Source: Urechis unicinctus (lineage: Eukaryota > Annelida > Polychaeta > Xenopneusta > Urechidae). From it: 64,000 bases of DNA. Positions 1-13,279 of the stretch are shown in pieces (the stretch's first letter is position 1; the number at the start of each line of letters is the position of its first letter). Below the pieces are notes generated by a model that saw nothing but the letters and a program-made list of their open reading frames with translations, ran no database searches and was not told the origin of the DNA. The position numbers and the translations under genes are program-made. Location: NCBI GenBank assembly GCA_034190875.2, contig CM067344.1, forward strand, positions 74,931,678 to 74,995,677, written 5' to 3'.

Positions 1-925
1 TTGAGTTTACTGTGTGCTCTGTCTCTGCTTTGAGTTTACTGTGTGCTGTGTCTCTGCTTTGAGTTTACTGTGTGCTCTGTCTCTTGCTTTGAGTTTACTG
101 TGTGTGTCTCTGCTTTGAGTTTACTGTGTGCTCTTGCTTTGAGTTTACTGTGTGTTCTGCTTTGAGTTTACTGTGTGTCTCTGCTTTGAGTTTACTGTGT
201 GCTCTTGTCTGCTTTGAGTTTTACTGTGTGCTCGTGTCTCTGCTTTGAGTTTACTGTGTGCTCTTGTCTCTGCTTTGAGTTTACTGTGTGCTCTTGTCTC
301 TGCTTTGAGTTTACTGTGTGCTCTTGTCTCTGCTTTGAGTTTACTGTGTGCTCTTGTCTCTGCTTTGAGTTTACTGTGTGCTCGTGTCTCTGCTTTGAGT
401 TTACTGTGTGCTCTTGTCTCTGCTTTGAGTTTACTGTGTGCTCGTGTCTCTGCTTTGAGTGTCTGTGTGCTTTGTCTCTGCTTTGAGTTTACTGTGTGCT
501 CGTGTCTCTGCTTTGAGTTTACTGTGTGCTCTTGTCTCTGCTTTGAGTTTACTGTGTGTGTGTCTCTCTTTGAGTTTACTGTGTCACTTGTCTCTGCTTT
601 GAGTTTACTGTGTGCTCTTGTCTCTGCTTTGAGCTTACTGTGTGCTGTCTCTGCTTTGAGTTTACTGTGTGCTCTTCTCTGCTTTGAGTTTACTGTGTGC
701 TCTTGTCTCTGCTTTGAGTTTACTGTGTGCTCGTGTCTCTGCTTTGAGTTTACTGTGTGCTCGTGTCTCTGCTTTGAGTTTACTGTGTGCTCTTGTCTCT
801 GCTTTGAGTTTACTGTGTGCTCGTGTCTCTGCTTTGAGTTCACTATGTGCTCGTGTCTCTGCTTTGAATTCATTGTGTGCTCGTGTCTCTGCTTTGAATT
901 CACTGTGTGCTTGTGTCTCGGTATA
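1..925. repeat. 30-bp minisatellite, about 31 copies, cut by the window edge
   Basis: The unit is TTTGAGTTTACTGTGTGCTC followed by TTGTCTCTGC. Copies at the start are shortened or slipped; the middle is nearly uniform; the last copies drift (GAATTC for GAGTTT). Because 30 is divisible by 3, long decapeptide-repeat open frames appear on both strands. They have no sign of being genes. Confidence 0.95.
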
Positions 926-1963
926 ATACCCCGGAAATAATCCCGAACATCCCTTGTTTTATTCCATCGTTCCAAGTGCTTCATCTAGATATTTATCCAT
1001 TGCCTGGGATCAGACACGTTTTGCTTCGCGGAGTGTGATAAACATACGGGAAATACAATCATACTTCTTGAAATAGCGCTAGTTTGGCGGAGGAGTTATT
1101 GCGAGAGCTAACAAGGCAGCCTCTCTGCGGCTTGTTTACGACGTGGTAATCTATTTGTCCAGCTCGCTGTGTATGATTGCCGCTAATGTCATCCTGTTTG
1201 ATCTATTCACACGTCTACGTTTCTTTACGGAATCTGTTTCCTGACGATGGCCTGAATTACCAGCTTTCTGTGTTCGCACTTTCGTATTTGAAGTGAGGCG
1301 AACTTTGCTGCGCTGGTCATGGAGGCCGTAACAACCTGATCTCGTCGTGTCCGCGCGTAGCGCAGACACACGCCACTCTCATCGTATACTTCAATAAGGT
1401 AACCAGACAACCGCGGCCTTACCCAATACACATGTGGCTATAATGACATGTCCGGGGGTGCCCAGTGTGACTTAAAAAAAAAATTAATCAAGTACCCATT
1501 TTCCTATATTCATATCAGAAATATTTTTAGCATCAGTTGAGATAAATATTTAATAATAAATACGACATATGTAAGTTGATAACGACAAATATGTACATAA
1601 CCGAAGAAACCAATTTACACCATAGAATATAGTTACGTCGATGAAAACATAATCATTGGCACACATGAGGTATATTATTCGAGGTCAAGGTCCTTCCAAG
1701 TTAATTACTAACTCCAGTCCACACTAAACAGGTAGCTTCGATCGCTGCAGGACGAGATTCTGTAGGGAGAAATAATTCCCCTGGAAGATGGTTGAAGTGT
1801 GACGGGCTTGCGTTCACGTGACTTAGAGCTTGTATGACGTCACCAGGCTGTCCGTCAGCAACAAGAAACCAGGTTTGGTAACGGGGCGGTGGGCTGTGTC
1901 ACTCGTACGAGGGTCACACTGTAAGGGTGCCGACTAACATGGCGGACGTACTTGATACGATCA
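926..1963. other. Noncoding stretch downstream of noggin
   Basis: No convincing coding region seen. It would hold the 3' untranslated region of the minus-strand noggin gene. The part from about 1470 to 1700 is AT-rich. No repeat or RNA gene was recognised. Confidence 0.5.
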
Positions 1964-2848
1964 CTAAGTGGAGTCTGTCCTGCACTGACACCCACACTTG
2001 ATGATGATGGGGTACTGGAGGGTAATCCAGCGACACGGCTGTTTTCGTCGACAGTGCCACCAGAGCAATGTTTTTTTGGTTGACCTCTGTGGTTGGCACG
2101 TCATGCCGGCCGGGATCGAGCAGGATCGACCGTGAGGTGATCGACAATCCCCGGACTTGATCCAACGCGGCCAAAATCGCTGACCGAGGTCGAGCCATTG
2201 GAAGAGCACGGGGCAGTATGTGTAGGTGGCCAGGTAACGCTGAATGCGACGCCGGTTGTGCTTGCTTTTAACCTTGACCTTCTTGGAGCGTCCCGGCAAT
2301 GTGAAGGTCAGTGTCCGGATATCAGCCGGCATATCTCCGACTGGCATGCTCTTCTTGAAATCGTAATGGAATGTGCCGTTCGGGCTGTATATACTCTCGA
2401 CAGGGCGCACGACGGACATGAAATCTGGGTCGTAGTGGACGCCGAGCACTTGACGTAATACGTGAGGGTCAAGGTCGCTGTCGGATGGTAATGAATCGTG
2501 ATCGCCGTAAACGAGAGGCTTGATGGGCAACTCATCTGAGGGCTGAGGTCTCGTGCCCGGTCCTGAGGGCTGAGGTCTCGTGCCCGGTCCTGAGGGCTGA
2601 GGTCTCGTGCCCGGTCCTGAGGGAGGTTTCTTGCGGGACCCACTGATGGCCGATGAGAAGAGGTCTATGTCGGTGGACTGGAGGTGTGACGGCAGGATGG
2701 AGGCGCCCTGTGTGAAGGGGCGCACATGGACTAGTGTTACGGTAAGTAGGAGACATGCTGCCGACCAGTGGTAGCGCGGCTGACTCGTCAAGTGGTGCGA
2801 GTTGGCGAGATCCATCATGGCGCTTATCATCACAGCATTCTGTAACAT
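1964..2848 (-). CDS. nog: Noggin, secreted BMP antagonist
   Basis: Noggin is a secreted cystine-knot protein that binds BMP ligands outside the cell and blocks receptor binding, setting dorsoventral and tissue patterning. The single open frame gives up to 294 residues. A hydrophobic signal segment lies around residues 28-45 (SAACLLLTVTLVHV). A DLDPHVLRQVLG/DPDFM segment and a basic, heparin-binding-like run (RSKKVKVKSKHNRRR) follow. The C-terminus has the noggin signature CPVLFQWLDLGQRFWP, then RSCSIPAGMTCQP and a final KCGCQC. Vertebrate noggin is about 230 residues; the extra length here is N-terminal and includes three copies of a nine-residue repeat (SGPGTRPQP). The first Met is used here. 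Mets at 2830, 2818 and 2815 are alternatives, and a TTACAG just inside the first Met codon could be a splice acceptor, which would force a later start. No frame damage is seen. Confidence 0.93.
   Translation of the reverse strand: MLQNAVMISAMMDLANSHHLTSQPRYHWSAACLLLTVTLVHVRPFTQGASILPSHLQSTDIDLFSSAISGSRKKPPSGPGTRPQPSGPGTRPQPSGPGTRPQPSDELPIKPLVYGDHDSLPSDSDLDPHVLRQVLGVHYDPDFMSVVRPVESIYSPNGTFHYDFKKSMPVGDMPADIRTLTFTLPGRSKKVKVKSKHNRRRIQRYLATYTYCPVLFQWLDLGQRFWPRWIKSGDCRSPHGRSCSIPAGMTCQPQRSTKKTLLWWHCRRKQPCRWITLQYPIIIKCGCQCRTDST
2537..2623. repeat. 27-bp tandem repeat inside noggin, three copies
   Basis: Three identical 27-bp units (TGAGGGCTGAGGTCTCGTGC plus CCGGTCC on the plus strand) encode the Gly/Pro-rich nonapeptide repeat in the noggin N-terminal region. 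The perfect identity suggests recent expansion and possible length polymorphism. Confidence 0.9.
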
Positions 2849-5800
2849 TCACAAGTTAGCACAATTATACAATGTGAAATGTTTTTTCGTGAGAAATCAC
2901 AATCAGTTCGGGTGCGACGCAATCCTTTACATTGATCCCCCAGACTCCTCTGAATCACCCGATCGCGGACCCTAATCAACGCTCATTTTAATTGTTAATG
3001 ATAAGAAAGGGCAATTGTTCCCACAAAACATGCCCTGTCAAAACATTTGTACAATTCCTCGATTTGCAGGTTTTTCAATACCGACCTTTTTCGTTGCCAC
3101 ACTTGCCGTGATGCATTCGTCCTAGGCCGCTAACCCGCCTAGTCAAATTCACAGCGATTGCAACTCTTGACTAAAGATTTCCCACAGAAGATGCCACACA
3201 AATGCCAGGTTCTTCAGCAGCAGAGAACTCGACACAGACTGTCTTCTGCTCCGCTTTCATTTGTTGATATCTGACCAACGAACCTTCTCAGTGCTTTTAT
3301 CCACCACCAAACCTGCGCGTTACGCGCGCCAAATCAAAGCGTCGCAAAATGCCCCAAACTACCGCGCAGCGCGCGCGCTTTCGGCGCGTTGATTCCACTT
3401 TGATCCTCGTCTGCCGATGACGCCTTGTACGTCTAATAGCGAGTCCTAACAAACGCTCGCTCACCGCAGCAAATTCAAAATAACCAGCAATTTTCTTATG
3501 TAAGTACCACAAGGCTCCAATCGCCATGCCTGATCAGTTTTGCCCGTATCGAATGACGCAAGTGAATCGGCACTCATATCTCTCTTCACACATGCACGCA
3601 TGACATTCAAAAGTGAACTTTAAAGTAAAAAGAGATGTTATCATATTGTGTCTTATTTACAATGCAGCTCATAAACCAAACACAAGGCAGACGCCAACAA
3701 ATAAACCATATTGCCTCACCTGGATCGAGTCCAATCACGAGTGTAAGACGTGGCTACGGGTGGGGGGGGGGATAATTCCAATAACAGCGATGCTTCCTCT
3801 TTCAAGCAGATGATCTGACGAAAATCAACAGGATTGATTGCTGCCAATCGTCCAAACAGCCTACTTACATCAGTGACCCACGGCTTAGCACTGCCCTCCA
3901 ACTTCCCCTAAATCACCATCCCTATTACGGCCTACTTCCGTGTAGCAGCTGATAAAGACGCCGATGCTTTTCAGGTGGATAATCAACACTCTTCATAGAC
4001 TTCCGAAGAAATTCAATCTCTTACGAGTATTCACCTTTAGTCGTCAACTCCAAGTTTATGTTTGCTGGCGATTATACTTTTTTATTATCTGCGGCGGTGA
4101 CAATGTATTCGTTTATCCAATGAACAGTGATTATTTTTCAATGCATTTCTCCCATTACAGCGGTAGGCAAGAGGAACTGGTACGGGCGCGGCACATCCAA
4201 GTTTATATAGAATGAGATCCTCCTGAGTTCCGGTGGTTGGTTGGCGGGGTTGGGGCGCCAAGTTGGCGATTTGTGGGAAGCGTGGGGGCTAATGGGACAT
4301 CACGCAATGACTCCGCCTCCAGAGCGAGCTGATTGGCTGACTACCATTTCTCGTGCCAGTCATAGATTGGCGTGAAATACACGGGAGGAAAACAATGCTT
4401 ACTGCTGAATTAAATTAATTAATGAGATTTGCCCCATGGGGTCTCGCTTTATGTAGTAATCTGTGTGTGTTTAAACCGCATGAACCCAAATGACAGCCAC
4501 AGCGCAGCTCAGTAGATTCAACGGTATATTTTTTCCAAGCATTCTTTAAAAGAGAAACGGTGAATAGCTGAAATGGCACGATGGAAATTGGCAGCAGAAC
4601 AAGACTCAAGGCTTTCAGTGACCACAGGAGCCAGAGACAAGGTGTCTAGACGCCAGGCAAAGATCCAGTCACAAACTCATTAAGGTTCGATTAATTCTCA
4701 CCAACCAGTTATTGAGAACTCTACTCTCATCATGTACAGCGTAATTATTGCTCGTACAACTGCCACGTCATGCCTAAGTCAGGTAGGTGGTACACGTTTA
4801 TCACCAGAGCGCACTATAGACGGAAGAGAAGATCACGTTATCAACTGGTTAGATGTACAAGCAGCTGTCGGATATTTTGGTAGGTGCACGGCGACTCGTG
4901 CGCTTCCTGGGCTTTAGGTGCATTCAACTGCACAGCTTTCCATGGAGTAATAATGTCAAATTTTAATAATAAGACTGGTGCGTATGCGGCGATTGAAAGC
5001 TCAGTAATACTATAGTTGAAGTGATTTGATTCCTCTCCCCTTAACCGGTTCCCCGCAGTCACGATATCGCTAATATGGTAGTATTTCTAGAAGTCAAGGA
5101 GACTGATATGCTGTATAGGCTCCTGGTTTACAGGGCCTCACCGTCGAGGGGTACAGCAGAAAATAAACCTGTGACTTTTCCGAGATGTAACCAGGTCCTT
5201 CTGAAAAGCCGCCTATCTCAGGTCGAGGCAAGTTTGGCATAATGGAGCACGGTTAAGGCATCAGCTAGGGTGGACATTTATTAAAGGCAATAGAGCTGTT
5301 CACGGGCAAAGTCGTCTGTTAGTGGAAATTGCAATTGGTCAAGGAACACAGCAAAGCAAATTTATCGCACGGTACATAAACTGATTTTTGATCTTACCGG
5401 GCGGTAATTACACCATTGACATATTCATGGAGTTATGATAATTAAGACAATGCTTGACGGTATCAGTGGGATGTATTCTCTGCTGCTCAGGTTGATCGAA
5501 TACTTTTCGTTTGAGATATCTGGGAGCTTTAAGGGGGCAATTAATTTATGGTTCGTGTTAATTATACAGGACAGCGTGGTTTGATGGTTTACGGGGGACC
5601 TCAACAGGTAAATTAGCAGCGAGTTGGATGGTTGCCAGATAGGCCTCTCACCCCCTCTATACAACATGTTAAGCGAGGTTTTATTTGCGTTGTATGAAGA
5701 CACCTTAATTCGATGTTAACCTAAGATTATACAAAAGCTTCCCGGCTTAAAGAGGTTAAAAACAATATCTATATTCCTGTCAACTCATCATTATATGAAG

Positions 5801-5944
5801 GTCATCCATTTTGGTGCCCCGACAAACACTTCCCGGTGATACATTCAATCAACTCGTAACTCATATACTGGTACTTTCAGCCAATTTTCTCATCACATTT
5901 AACCGAAATTGAAGTCACAGGAATTCATATTCTAAGGCACATTT
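2849..5944. other. Noncoding region upstream of noggin
   Basis: No gene could be supported. The first 1.5 kb would contain the noggin promoter and any 5' untranslated exon. The short open frames here have no recognisable domains. A G run is visible at about 3760-3775. Confidence 0.5.
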
Positions 5945-8200
5945 AGATGACAGGCAACTACAATTGTAAAGTCAGCTCATATGAACAACATAGACAACTA
6001 ACATTGACACCACAGTCACCTCATTGGGACACTATAGTCAACTCATATTGACATCATAGTCATTTCTTATTGACACCATAGTCAATTCATATTGGCGAAA
6101 AAGTCAACATAAAAAGTTGACATCATAGTCAACTAACAATGAATCGTTTGTCAGCCTATACTAACACCATAGTCAACACCATAGTCAACTCCTATTGACA
6201 CCATAGTCAACTCATAGGGACACCATAGTCAACTCCTGCTTACACCATAGTCAACTCCTATTGACACCATAGTCAACTCATAGGGACACCATTGTAAATT
6301 TGCGCTGACACCAGAAGCAACTATTACTGACACCATTGTCAATTCCTGTTGACACCATATTCAAATCATATTGACACCAAAGTCAACTCCTATTGACACC
6401 ATTGTCAAGTCCTATTGACACCATATTCTACTCCTGTTGACACCATAGTCAACTTATAATGACACCATAGTCAACTCCTGCTTACACCATAGTCAACTCC
6501 TATTGACACCATAGTCAACTCATAGGGACACCATTGTAAATTTGCACTGACACCAGAAGCAACTATTACTGACACCATTGTCAATTCCTGTTGACACCAT
6601 ATTCAAATCATATTGACACCAAAGTCAACTCCTATTGACACCATTGTCAAGTCCTATTGACACCATATTCTACTCCTGTTGACACCATAGTCAACTTATA
6701 ATGACACCATAGTCAACTCCTGCTTACACCATAGTCAACTCCTATTGACACCATAGTCAACTCCTGCTGACACCATAGTCAACTCCTGCTTACACCATAG
6801 TCAACTCCTATTGACACCATAATCAACTCCTATTGACACCATATTCAACTCATAATGACACCATAGTCAACTCCTATTGACACCATATTCAACTCCTGCT
6901 GACACCATAGTCAACTCCTATTGACACCATAGTCAACTCCTATTGATAGCATAGTCAACTCATAGGGACACCATGGTAAATTTGCGCTGACACCACAAGC
7001 AACTGATAATTATACCATAGTCATCCCATATCGACACCATATCAAATAAACAAATCAGTCAAAGCATATCGACAACCTAGTTAGAGCAATAGACATGTTA
7101 GTTTATGTGTATTTACAACTTAGAGCAATTTGCCGAATCAATCACAGCAACAAAGCAGGTTGACAACATGTGAAAATATATTTGCAACTTATTCAAAGCA
7201 CATTGACAACATAGTTAAAAGCCCGTTTACAACTTAATCCATACATATTGGCAACTTAATCACAGCATAATGTAACTTCTTAAAATCATATTGACAACTT
7301 AATCAAAGCATATTGACAACTTAATCAAAGCATATTGACAATTTAGTAAAAAGCCTGTTGACAAATAGATAACATCATATTAGCAACTTAGTCAAATATA
7401 TTAAAAACATAGTTAAAGCATACCAACAACGAAGTTAAAGCATACTAACAGCGTAGTTAAAGCATACCAACAACGAAGTAAAAGCATACTAACAGCGTAG
7501 TTAAAGCATACCAACAACGAAGTTAGAGCATACTAACAGCGTAGTTAAAGCATACCAACAACGAAGTTAAAGCATACTAACAGCGTAATTAAAGCATACC
7601 AACAACGAAGTTAAAGCATACTAACAGCGTAATTAAAGCATACCACTAACAACGAAGTTAAAGCATACATACTAACAGCGTAGTTAAAGCATACCAACAA
7701 CGAAGTTAAAGCATACTAACAACGAAGTTAAAGCATACTAACAGCGTAGTCAAAGCATACCAACAACGAAGTTAAAGCATACTAACAGCGTAGTTAAAGC
7801 ATACCAACAACGAAGTTAAAGCATACTAACAGCGTAGTTAAAGCATACCAACAACGAAGTTAAAGCATACTAACAGCGTAGTTAAAGCATACCAACAACG
7901 AAGTTAAAGCATACTAACAGCGTAGTTAAAGCATACCAACAACGAAGTTAAAGCATACTAACAGCGTAGTTAAAGCATACCAACAACGTAGTTAAATCTA
8001 ACTGTCAGCTTAGTCAGAGCTTATTGAAAACTTAGTCAAAGCTTATTGAAAACTTAGTCAAAGCTTATTGAAAACTTAGTCAAAGCATATTGACAACTTA
8101 GTCAAATTATATTGATAGCTTATTTGAATACTATCGACAACTTAATCAAAGCATACTCACAGCTTAGTTGAAGCATACTCACAGCTTGTATTGGTTGGTC
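5945..8200. repeat. 22-bp satellite with diverged blocks and higher-order units
   Basis: One 22-bp ancestral unit explains the whole tract. Block 1 (about 5945-7060) is built on TGACACCATAGTCAACTCCT+AT. Block 2 (about 7060-7400 and 8020-8180) is built on TGACAACTTAATCAAAGCAT+AT. Block 3 (about 7400-8000) alternates CAACAACGAAGTTAAAGCAT+AC with TAACAGCGTAGTTAAAGCAT+AC, giving a 44-bp dimer. Inside block 1, segments with a GGGACACCATTGTAAATTTG landmark recur at offsets of 242 bp (11 units) and 440 bp (20 units). Confidence 0.9.
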
Positions 8201-8250
8201 CTGATGAAATGTTGTTATGTGTTTTATCATACCAATAACGTTGACACAGC

Positions 8251-8320
8251 CATGTGATGTCATGTGATACCATATGATGCCATGTGATGCCATGTGATGT
8301 CATGTGATGCTATGTGATGC
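8251..8320. repeat. 10-bp tandem repeat (CATGTGATGC), about seven copies
   Basis: Seven consecutive decamers with point changes (CATGTGATGT, CATATGATGC, TATGTGATGC) sit just after the 22-bp satellite. Confidence 0.85.
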
Positions 8321-9020
8321 TTTATTCTTAATGATAATCATGAAACGGTCACCCCCAAGCGATGCCATAGAACGGTGTCACAGAGAGCCCATACTCGGGT
8401 AGACGCTGGAAGTTTCTCGTTAGCTTTCAGGTAAAAATAAATTGAGACCTTTGGTACAAGATATAATAGAAGAAGTACCTATCGTGATTGATATACATAC
8501 AGTGGTCATGTTTCACTAACCATAGCCAGACTGAACCGCGACACGGACTCGAGGTGGGCATTAAGTTACATCAGTGTTTGACAGACCAGTCTCAAGAGTA
8601 CAGCCTATTTCCACATAAAGTTACTGTAAGTACAGCTCACCTCTATGTCAGACAAAAACGTCAATGTTTGTTCCCAGACGACTTCATGAGATTAACAAAA
8701 ATCTAAATATCTGAACAGACTCGTGTTGCGTTCCAGCCTTTGTGAGACTTGACATTTGTTGTTATTTAAATACAAATACATAACGAGACAGCGAGTGAAT
8801 CCTCGGCTTGTCATACTTGGTTGTGTATTATGATAACCGCCGGAGTCAGAATGTCTGCCCCATTGAAAGACCATGCACCATCACCTGACTTACAAGAAAA
8901 GGCACATGTATTTGCTAGTCACTCATGTTCTCGTACGACCAAGCTACTTATAACTTTTATTGAAAGGGCTACCTCCTAAGTTTCGATTCAAGCAAATAGT
9001 GGTTAGTCCATCTCTCGAGA
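8321..9020. other. Noncoding spacer
   Basis: No gene or repeat recognised between the decamer repeat and the microsatellite. Confidence 0.5.
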
Positions 9021-9405
<385 letters not shown>

Positions 9406-10509
9406 GATAGACAGATAGAACATAAGCAAGGCAATGCTATCCGAATGAGTGCGAATATATTTTTAAAGGAAAAAGCATCTTGGAATGCTAATTTAAAGAA
9501 CAGCTTCCATGAAACCCACAATTCCGATGAAATGGTCTTTACTGTAGGTGGTGGCGGCAGCGTTAGTATTACCTGGAGCAGTGTGGAGTCAACAGGAAGC
9601 TGGCTGGGCTCGACATGAGGTTCTCATCACACCCTTCATTGCCATCAATTAGCCATGCGGTCTGGCGGAATCCCTGAACCGCGTCGGGTTTGTTGTTGCT
9701 TCTCCGCTACAATGCCTGACGGAGGATGCTTCCGCGAGACGGAGGGTTTCCGCTACTTGTTTTATTAAGTGAGGAGGCGATGCAGAGGGGCTGAGTACCG
9801 CGTAACGTTAGTTGGGCTCCTCACTCGAGCTTGGCGGCAGACCTTGGCGCTACAGAAGTGGAGCGGGTGCTGCCAGTGGCGCCGCCAGGAGGAGGAGAAG
9901 AGTACTCGAGCGTGGAAGGACCCGCGGGGCCTCTGATCCACCACTGACCATCGCAATGCGCGACACCCTCTGGTCATCGCCTTCAGCCCCCGATTGCATA
10001 CCCAAACTGTCACATTCTATTTCATTAGGTCTGACCCTAAAAGTATAACACACCCACCACTATAGGTAGCCTTGAGGGTCAGTCTAGAGCCCTTGCCAAA
10101 GCTACATGCCCTCCACTTGAATGGTCCATTCGGGGTCTCGCGATTGCTAAGCCCCTTTGTGCTGGTTGGAGACGAGGGATGCTCGACAGCGTCACTGCTG
10201 ATGAGCTCTATCGCTACGTAAGACCTCTTCAGGCTACTTGAATGATACCCATGTCTACAACTGAAGTACTTCACACCCTGCGCTAATTTCGCTTGTTGTT
10301 CGGGTTTGAATGACGCGTAGCAGGCGGAAGGCTAGTAAAGGCTGTTGGGTAAAGACAGGGGACTGGGGGAGGTAACCAGACCAAATACCGACAGTAATTA
10401 ACATTTCAGACACCTTATATAGAAGTCCGGCGGGTGATGGCATGACTTGCAAGGAGAGCTTGAAATTGGATTTGACAACAAGTGGCCGGCTACTTGTCAT
10501 TCTATGTGG

Positions 10510-10625
10510 GTATGATAAACGGAATATGGAGAAGATGAAGGCAAATCAAAGGCAATACTACGACGATACGGCACCAGGGAAAGTAGCCCCATGCACTACG
10601 ACGATACGGCACCAGGGAAAGTAGC
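10510..10625 (+). pseudogene. Possible LTR-retrotransposon pol tail remnant
   Basis: The plus frame reads NMEKMKANQRQYYDDTAPGK. This resembles the K...QK-YYD--A stretch found downstream of the integrase core in Ty3/gypsy polyproteins. Only about 20 residues match in style, nothing convincing flanks it, and the frame runs into the 38-bp duplication. Weak call. Confidence 0.2.
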
Positions 10626-10634
10626 CCCATGCAC
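10559..10634. repeat. Perfect 38-bp tandem duplication
   Basis: Two adjacent identical copies begin TACGACGATACGGCACCAGG and end CCCCATGCAC. Confidence 0.9.
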
Positions 10635-11114
10635 TACGAGCTACCAGAGGCCTGCAATAGTAATTCGTTACTAACAGCCCACCGTAAAATCTAGGTTTTT
10701 CTAAGAATGCAGTTGAATTATTGCGGGACAGGGATCATTCGTGACAGCTGGGTGCTGTATGGTCATTCATTGTAATCTGTTGATGTCGGTGAATGCAAAG
10801 ATTCAAGGACAACAAACATGCTGTTGACCTCCACCGGCTATCATAGCAAAACATATAAGATGATGATAAAACTAGTAATTATTTTATTTTCATAATTTCG
10901 TCATTCACTCATTCATTCATTAAATAATTTATACAAATATTTTGACATATATTGCTTTATAAAGAGACCGAGTGTTAAGCGTCATAACTGTCGATGCTGT
11001 TCAATGAAGTGTGTTAATTAATGGTTGATGCTGTTTGATTGAGCAGTGACCATGGGTTAAGAGTCATTAATGTCGATGTTTTTACATTCTACTATGACTA
11101 CATATTTAGAGTCA

Positions 11115-13275
11115 TTGGTACGTTGTTTTATTCTCCCGTGACCAAGTGTTGGCAGTCATTGGTATAGACGTTGTTTTATTCTCCCGTTACCAAGTGTTGG
11201 CAGTCATTGGTATAGACAGTTGTTTTATTCCCCCGTGACCAAGTGTTGGCAGTCATTGGTATAGACGTTGTTTTATTCTCCCGTTACCAAGTGTTAGCAG
11301 TCATTGGTATAGACATTGTTTTATTACCCCGTTACCAAGTGTTAGCAGTCATTGGTATAGACGTTATTTATTCTCCCGTGACCAAGTGTTGGCAGTCATT
11401 GGTATAGACGTTGTTTTATTCCCCTATGACCAAGTGTTAGCAGTCATTGGTATAGATTGGTTAGACGTTTTATTCCCCCGTGACCAAGTATTGGCAGTCA
11501 TTGGTATAGACGTTGTTTTATTCCCCTATGACCAAGTGTTAGCAGTCATTGGTATAGACGTTATTTATTCTCCCGTGACCAAGTGTTGGCAGTCATTGGT
11601 ATAGACGTTGTTTTATTCCCCTATGACCAAGTGTTAGCAGTCATTGGTATAGACGTTATTTATTCTCCCGTGACCAAGTGTTGGCAGTCATTGGTATAGA
11701 CGTTGTTTTATTCCCCCGTGACCAAGTGTTGGCAGTCATTGGTATAGACGTTGTTTTATTCCCCGTGACCAAGTGTTGGCAGTCATTGGTATAGACGTTG
11801 TTTTATTCCCCTGTGACCAAGTGTTGGCAGTCATTGGTATAGACGTTGTTTTATTTGGCCCCTGTGACCAAGTGTTAGCAGTCATTGGTGTAGACGTTGT
11901 TTTATTCTCCCCGTGACCAAGTGTTGGCAGTCATTGGTATAGACGTTTTTTTATTCCCCCGTGACCAAGTGTTGGCAGTCATTGGTATAGACGTGTGTTT
12001 ATTTCCCCCGTGACCAAGTATTGGCAGTCATTGGTATAGACGTTGTTTTATATTCCCCGTGACCCCAGTCATTGTATAGACGTTGTTTTATTTCCCCGTG
12101 ACCAGTGTTAGCAGTCATTGGTATTGACGTTGTTTTATTCCCCCGTGACCAAGTGTTAGCAGTCATTGGTATGTTGTTTATTCCCCCGTGACCAAGTGTT
12201 AGCAGTCATTGGTATAGACGTTGTTTTATTCCCCCGTGACCAAGTGTTGGCAGTCATTGGTATAGACGTTGTTTTATTCCCCCGTGACCAAGTGTTAGCA
12301 GTCATTGGTATAGACGTTGTTTTATTCCCCCGTGACCAAGTGTTAGCAGTCATTGGTATAGACGTTGTTTTATTCCCCCGTGACCAAGTGTTGGCAGTCA
12401 TTGGTATAGACGTTGTTTTATTCCCCCAAGTGTTGCAGTCCACGTTGTGACCAAGCAGTCATTGTTGTAGACGTTGTTTTTTTTTCCCCCGTGACCAAGT
12501 GTTAGCAGTCATTGGTATAGACGTTGTTTTATTCTCCCGTGACCAAGTGTTGGCAGTCATTGGTATAGACGTTGTTTTATTCCCCCGTGACCAAGTGTTG
12601 CAGTCATTGGTATAGACGTTGTTTTATTCCCCCGTGACCAAGTGTTGCAGTCATTGGTATAGACGTTGTTTTATTCCCCCGTGACCAAGTGTTTGGCAGT
12701 CATTGGTATAGACGTTGTTTTATTCCCCCGTGACCAAGTGTTAGCAGTCATTGGTGTAGACGTTGTTTTATCCCCCGTGACCAAGTGCAGTCATTGTTAT
12801 AGACGTTTTTTTTTCATTTGACCAAGTATTGGCAGTCATTGGTATAGACGTTGTTTTATTCCCCTGTGACCAAGTGTTAGCAGTCATTGGTGTAGACGTT
12901 GTTTTATTTCCCCCGTGACCAAGTCATTGCAGTCATTGGTATAGACAGTTTTATTGGTATAGACGTATTGGCAGTCATTGGTGTAGACGTTGTTTTATTC
13001 CCCCGTGACCAAGTGTTGGCAGTCATTGGTATAGACGTTGTTTTATTCCCCCGTGACCAAGTATTGGCAGTCATTGGTATAGACGTTGTTTTATTCCCCC
13101 GTGACCAAGTATTGGCAGTCATTGGTGTAGACGTTGTTTTATTCCCCCGTGACCAAGTGTTAGCAGTCATTGGTATAGACGTTATTTTATTCCCCCATGA
13201 GCAAGTATTGGCAGTCATTGGTATAGACGTTGTTTTATTCCCCCGTGACCAAGTGTTAGCAGTCATTGGTGTAGA
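11115..13275. repeat. 48-bp minisatellite, about 45 copies
   Basis: The unit contains CCCCCGTGACCAAGTGTTGG and CAGTCATTGGTATAGACGTT, with total period 48. Copies vary at GTTGGC/GTTAGC and TATAGAC/TGTAGAC. A few are truncated (around 12,065, 12,440 and 12,780). Because 48 is divisible by 3, both strands show long repetitive frames (16-residue repeats). There is no start context, domain or splice signal to support coding. Confidence 0.95.
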
Positions 13276-13279
13276 CGTT

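Noticed and set aside
199-984. Long open frames on both strands in the 30-bp repeat
   Set aside because: They arise because the repeat length is divisible by 3 and lacks stops; there is no start context, domain or splice signal.
2198-2852. Other frames overlapping noggin
   Set aside because: Shadows of the noggin coding strand; they lack family motifs.
5945-8200. CRISPR-like array
   Set aside because: Repeats are directly adjacent with no unique spacers, and the DNA is animal nuclear.
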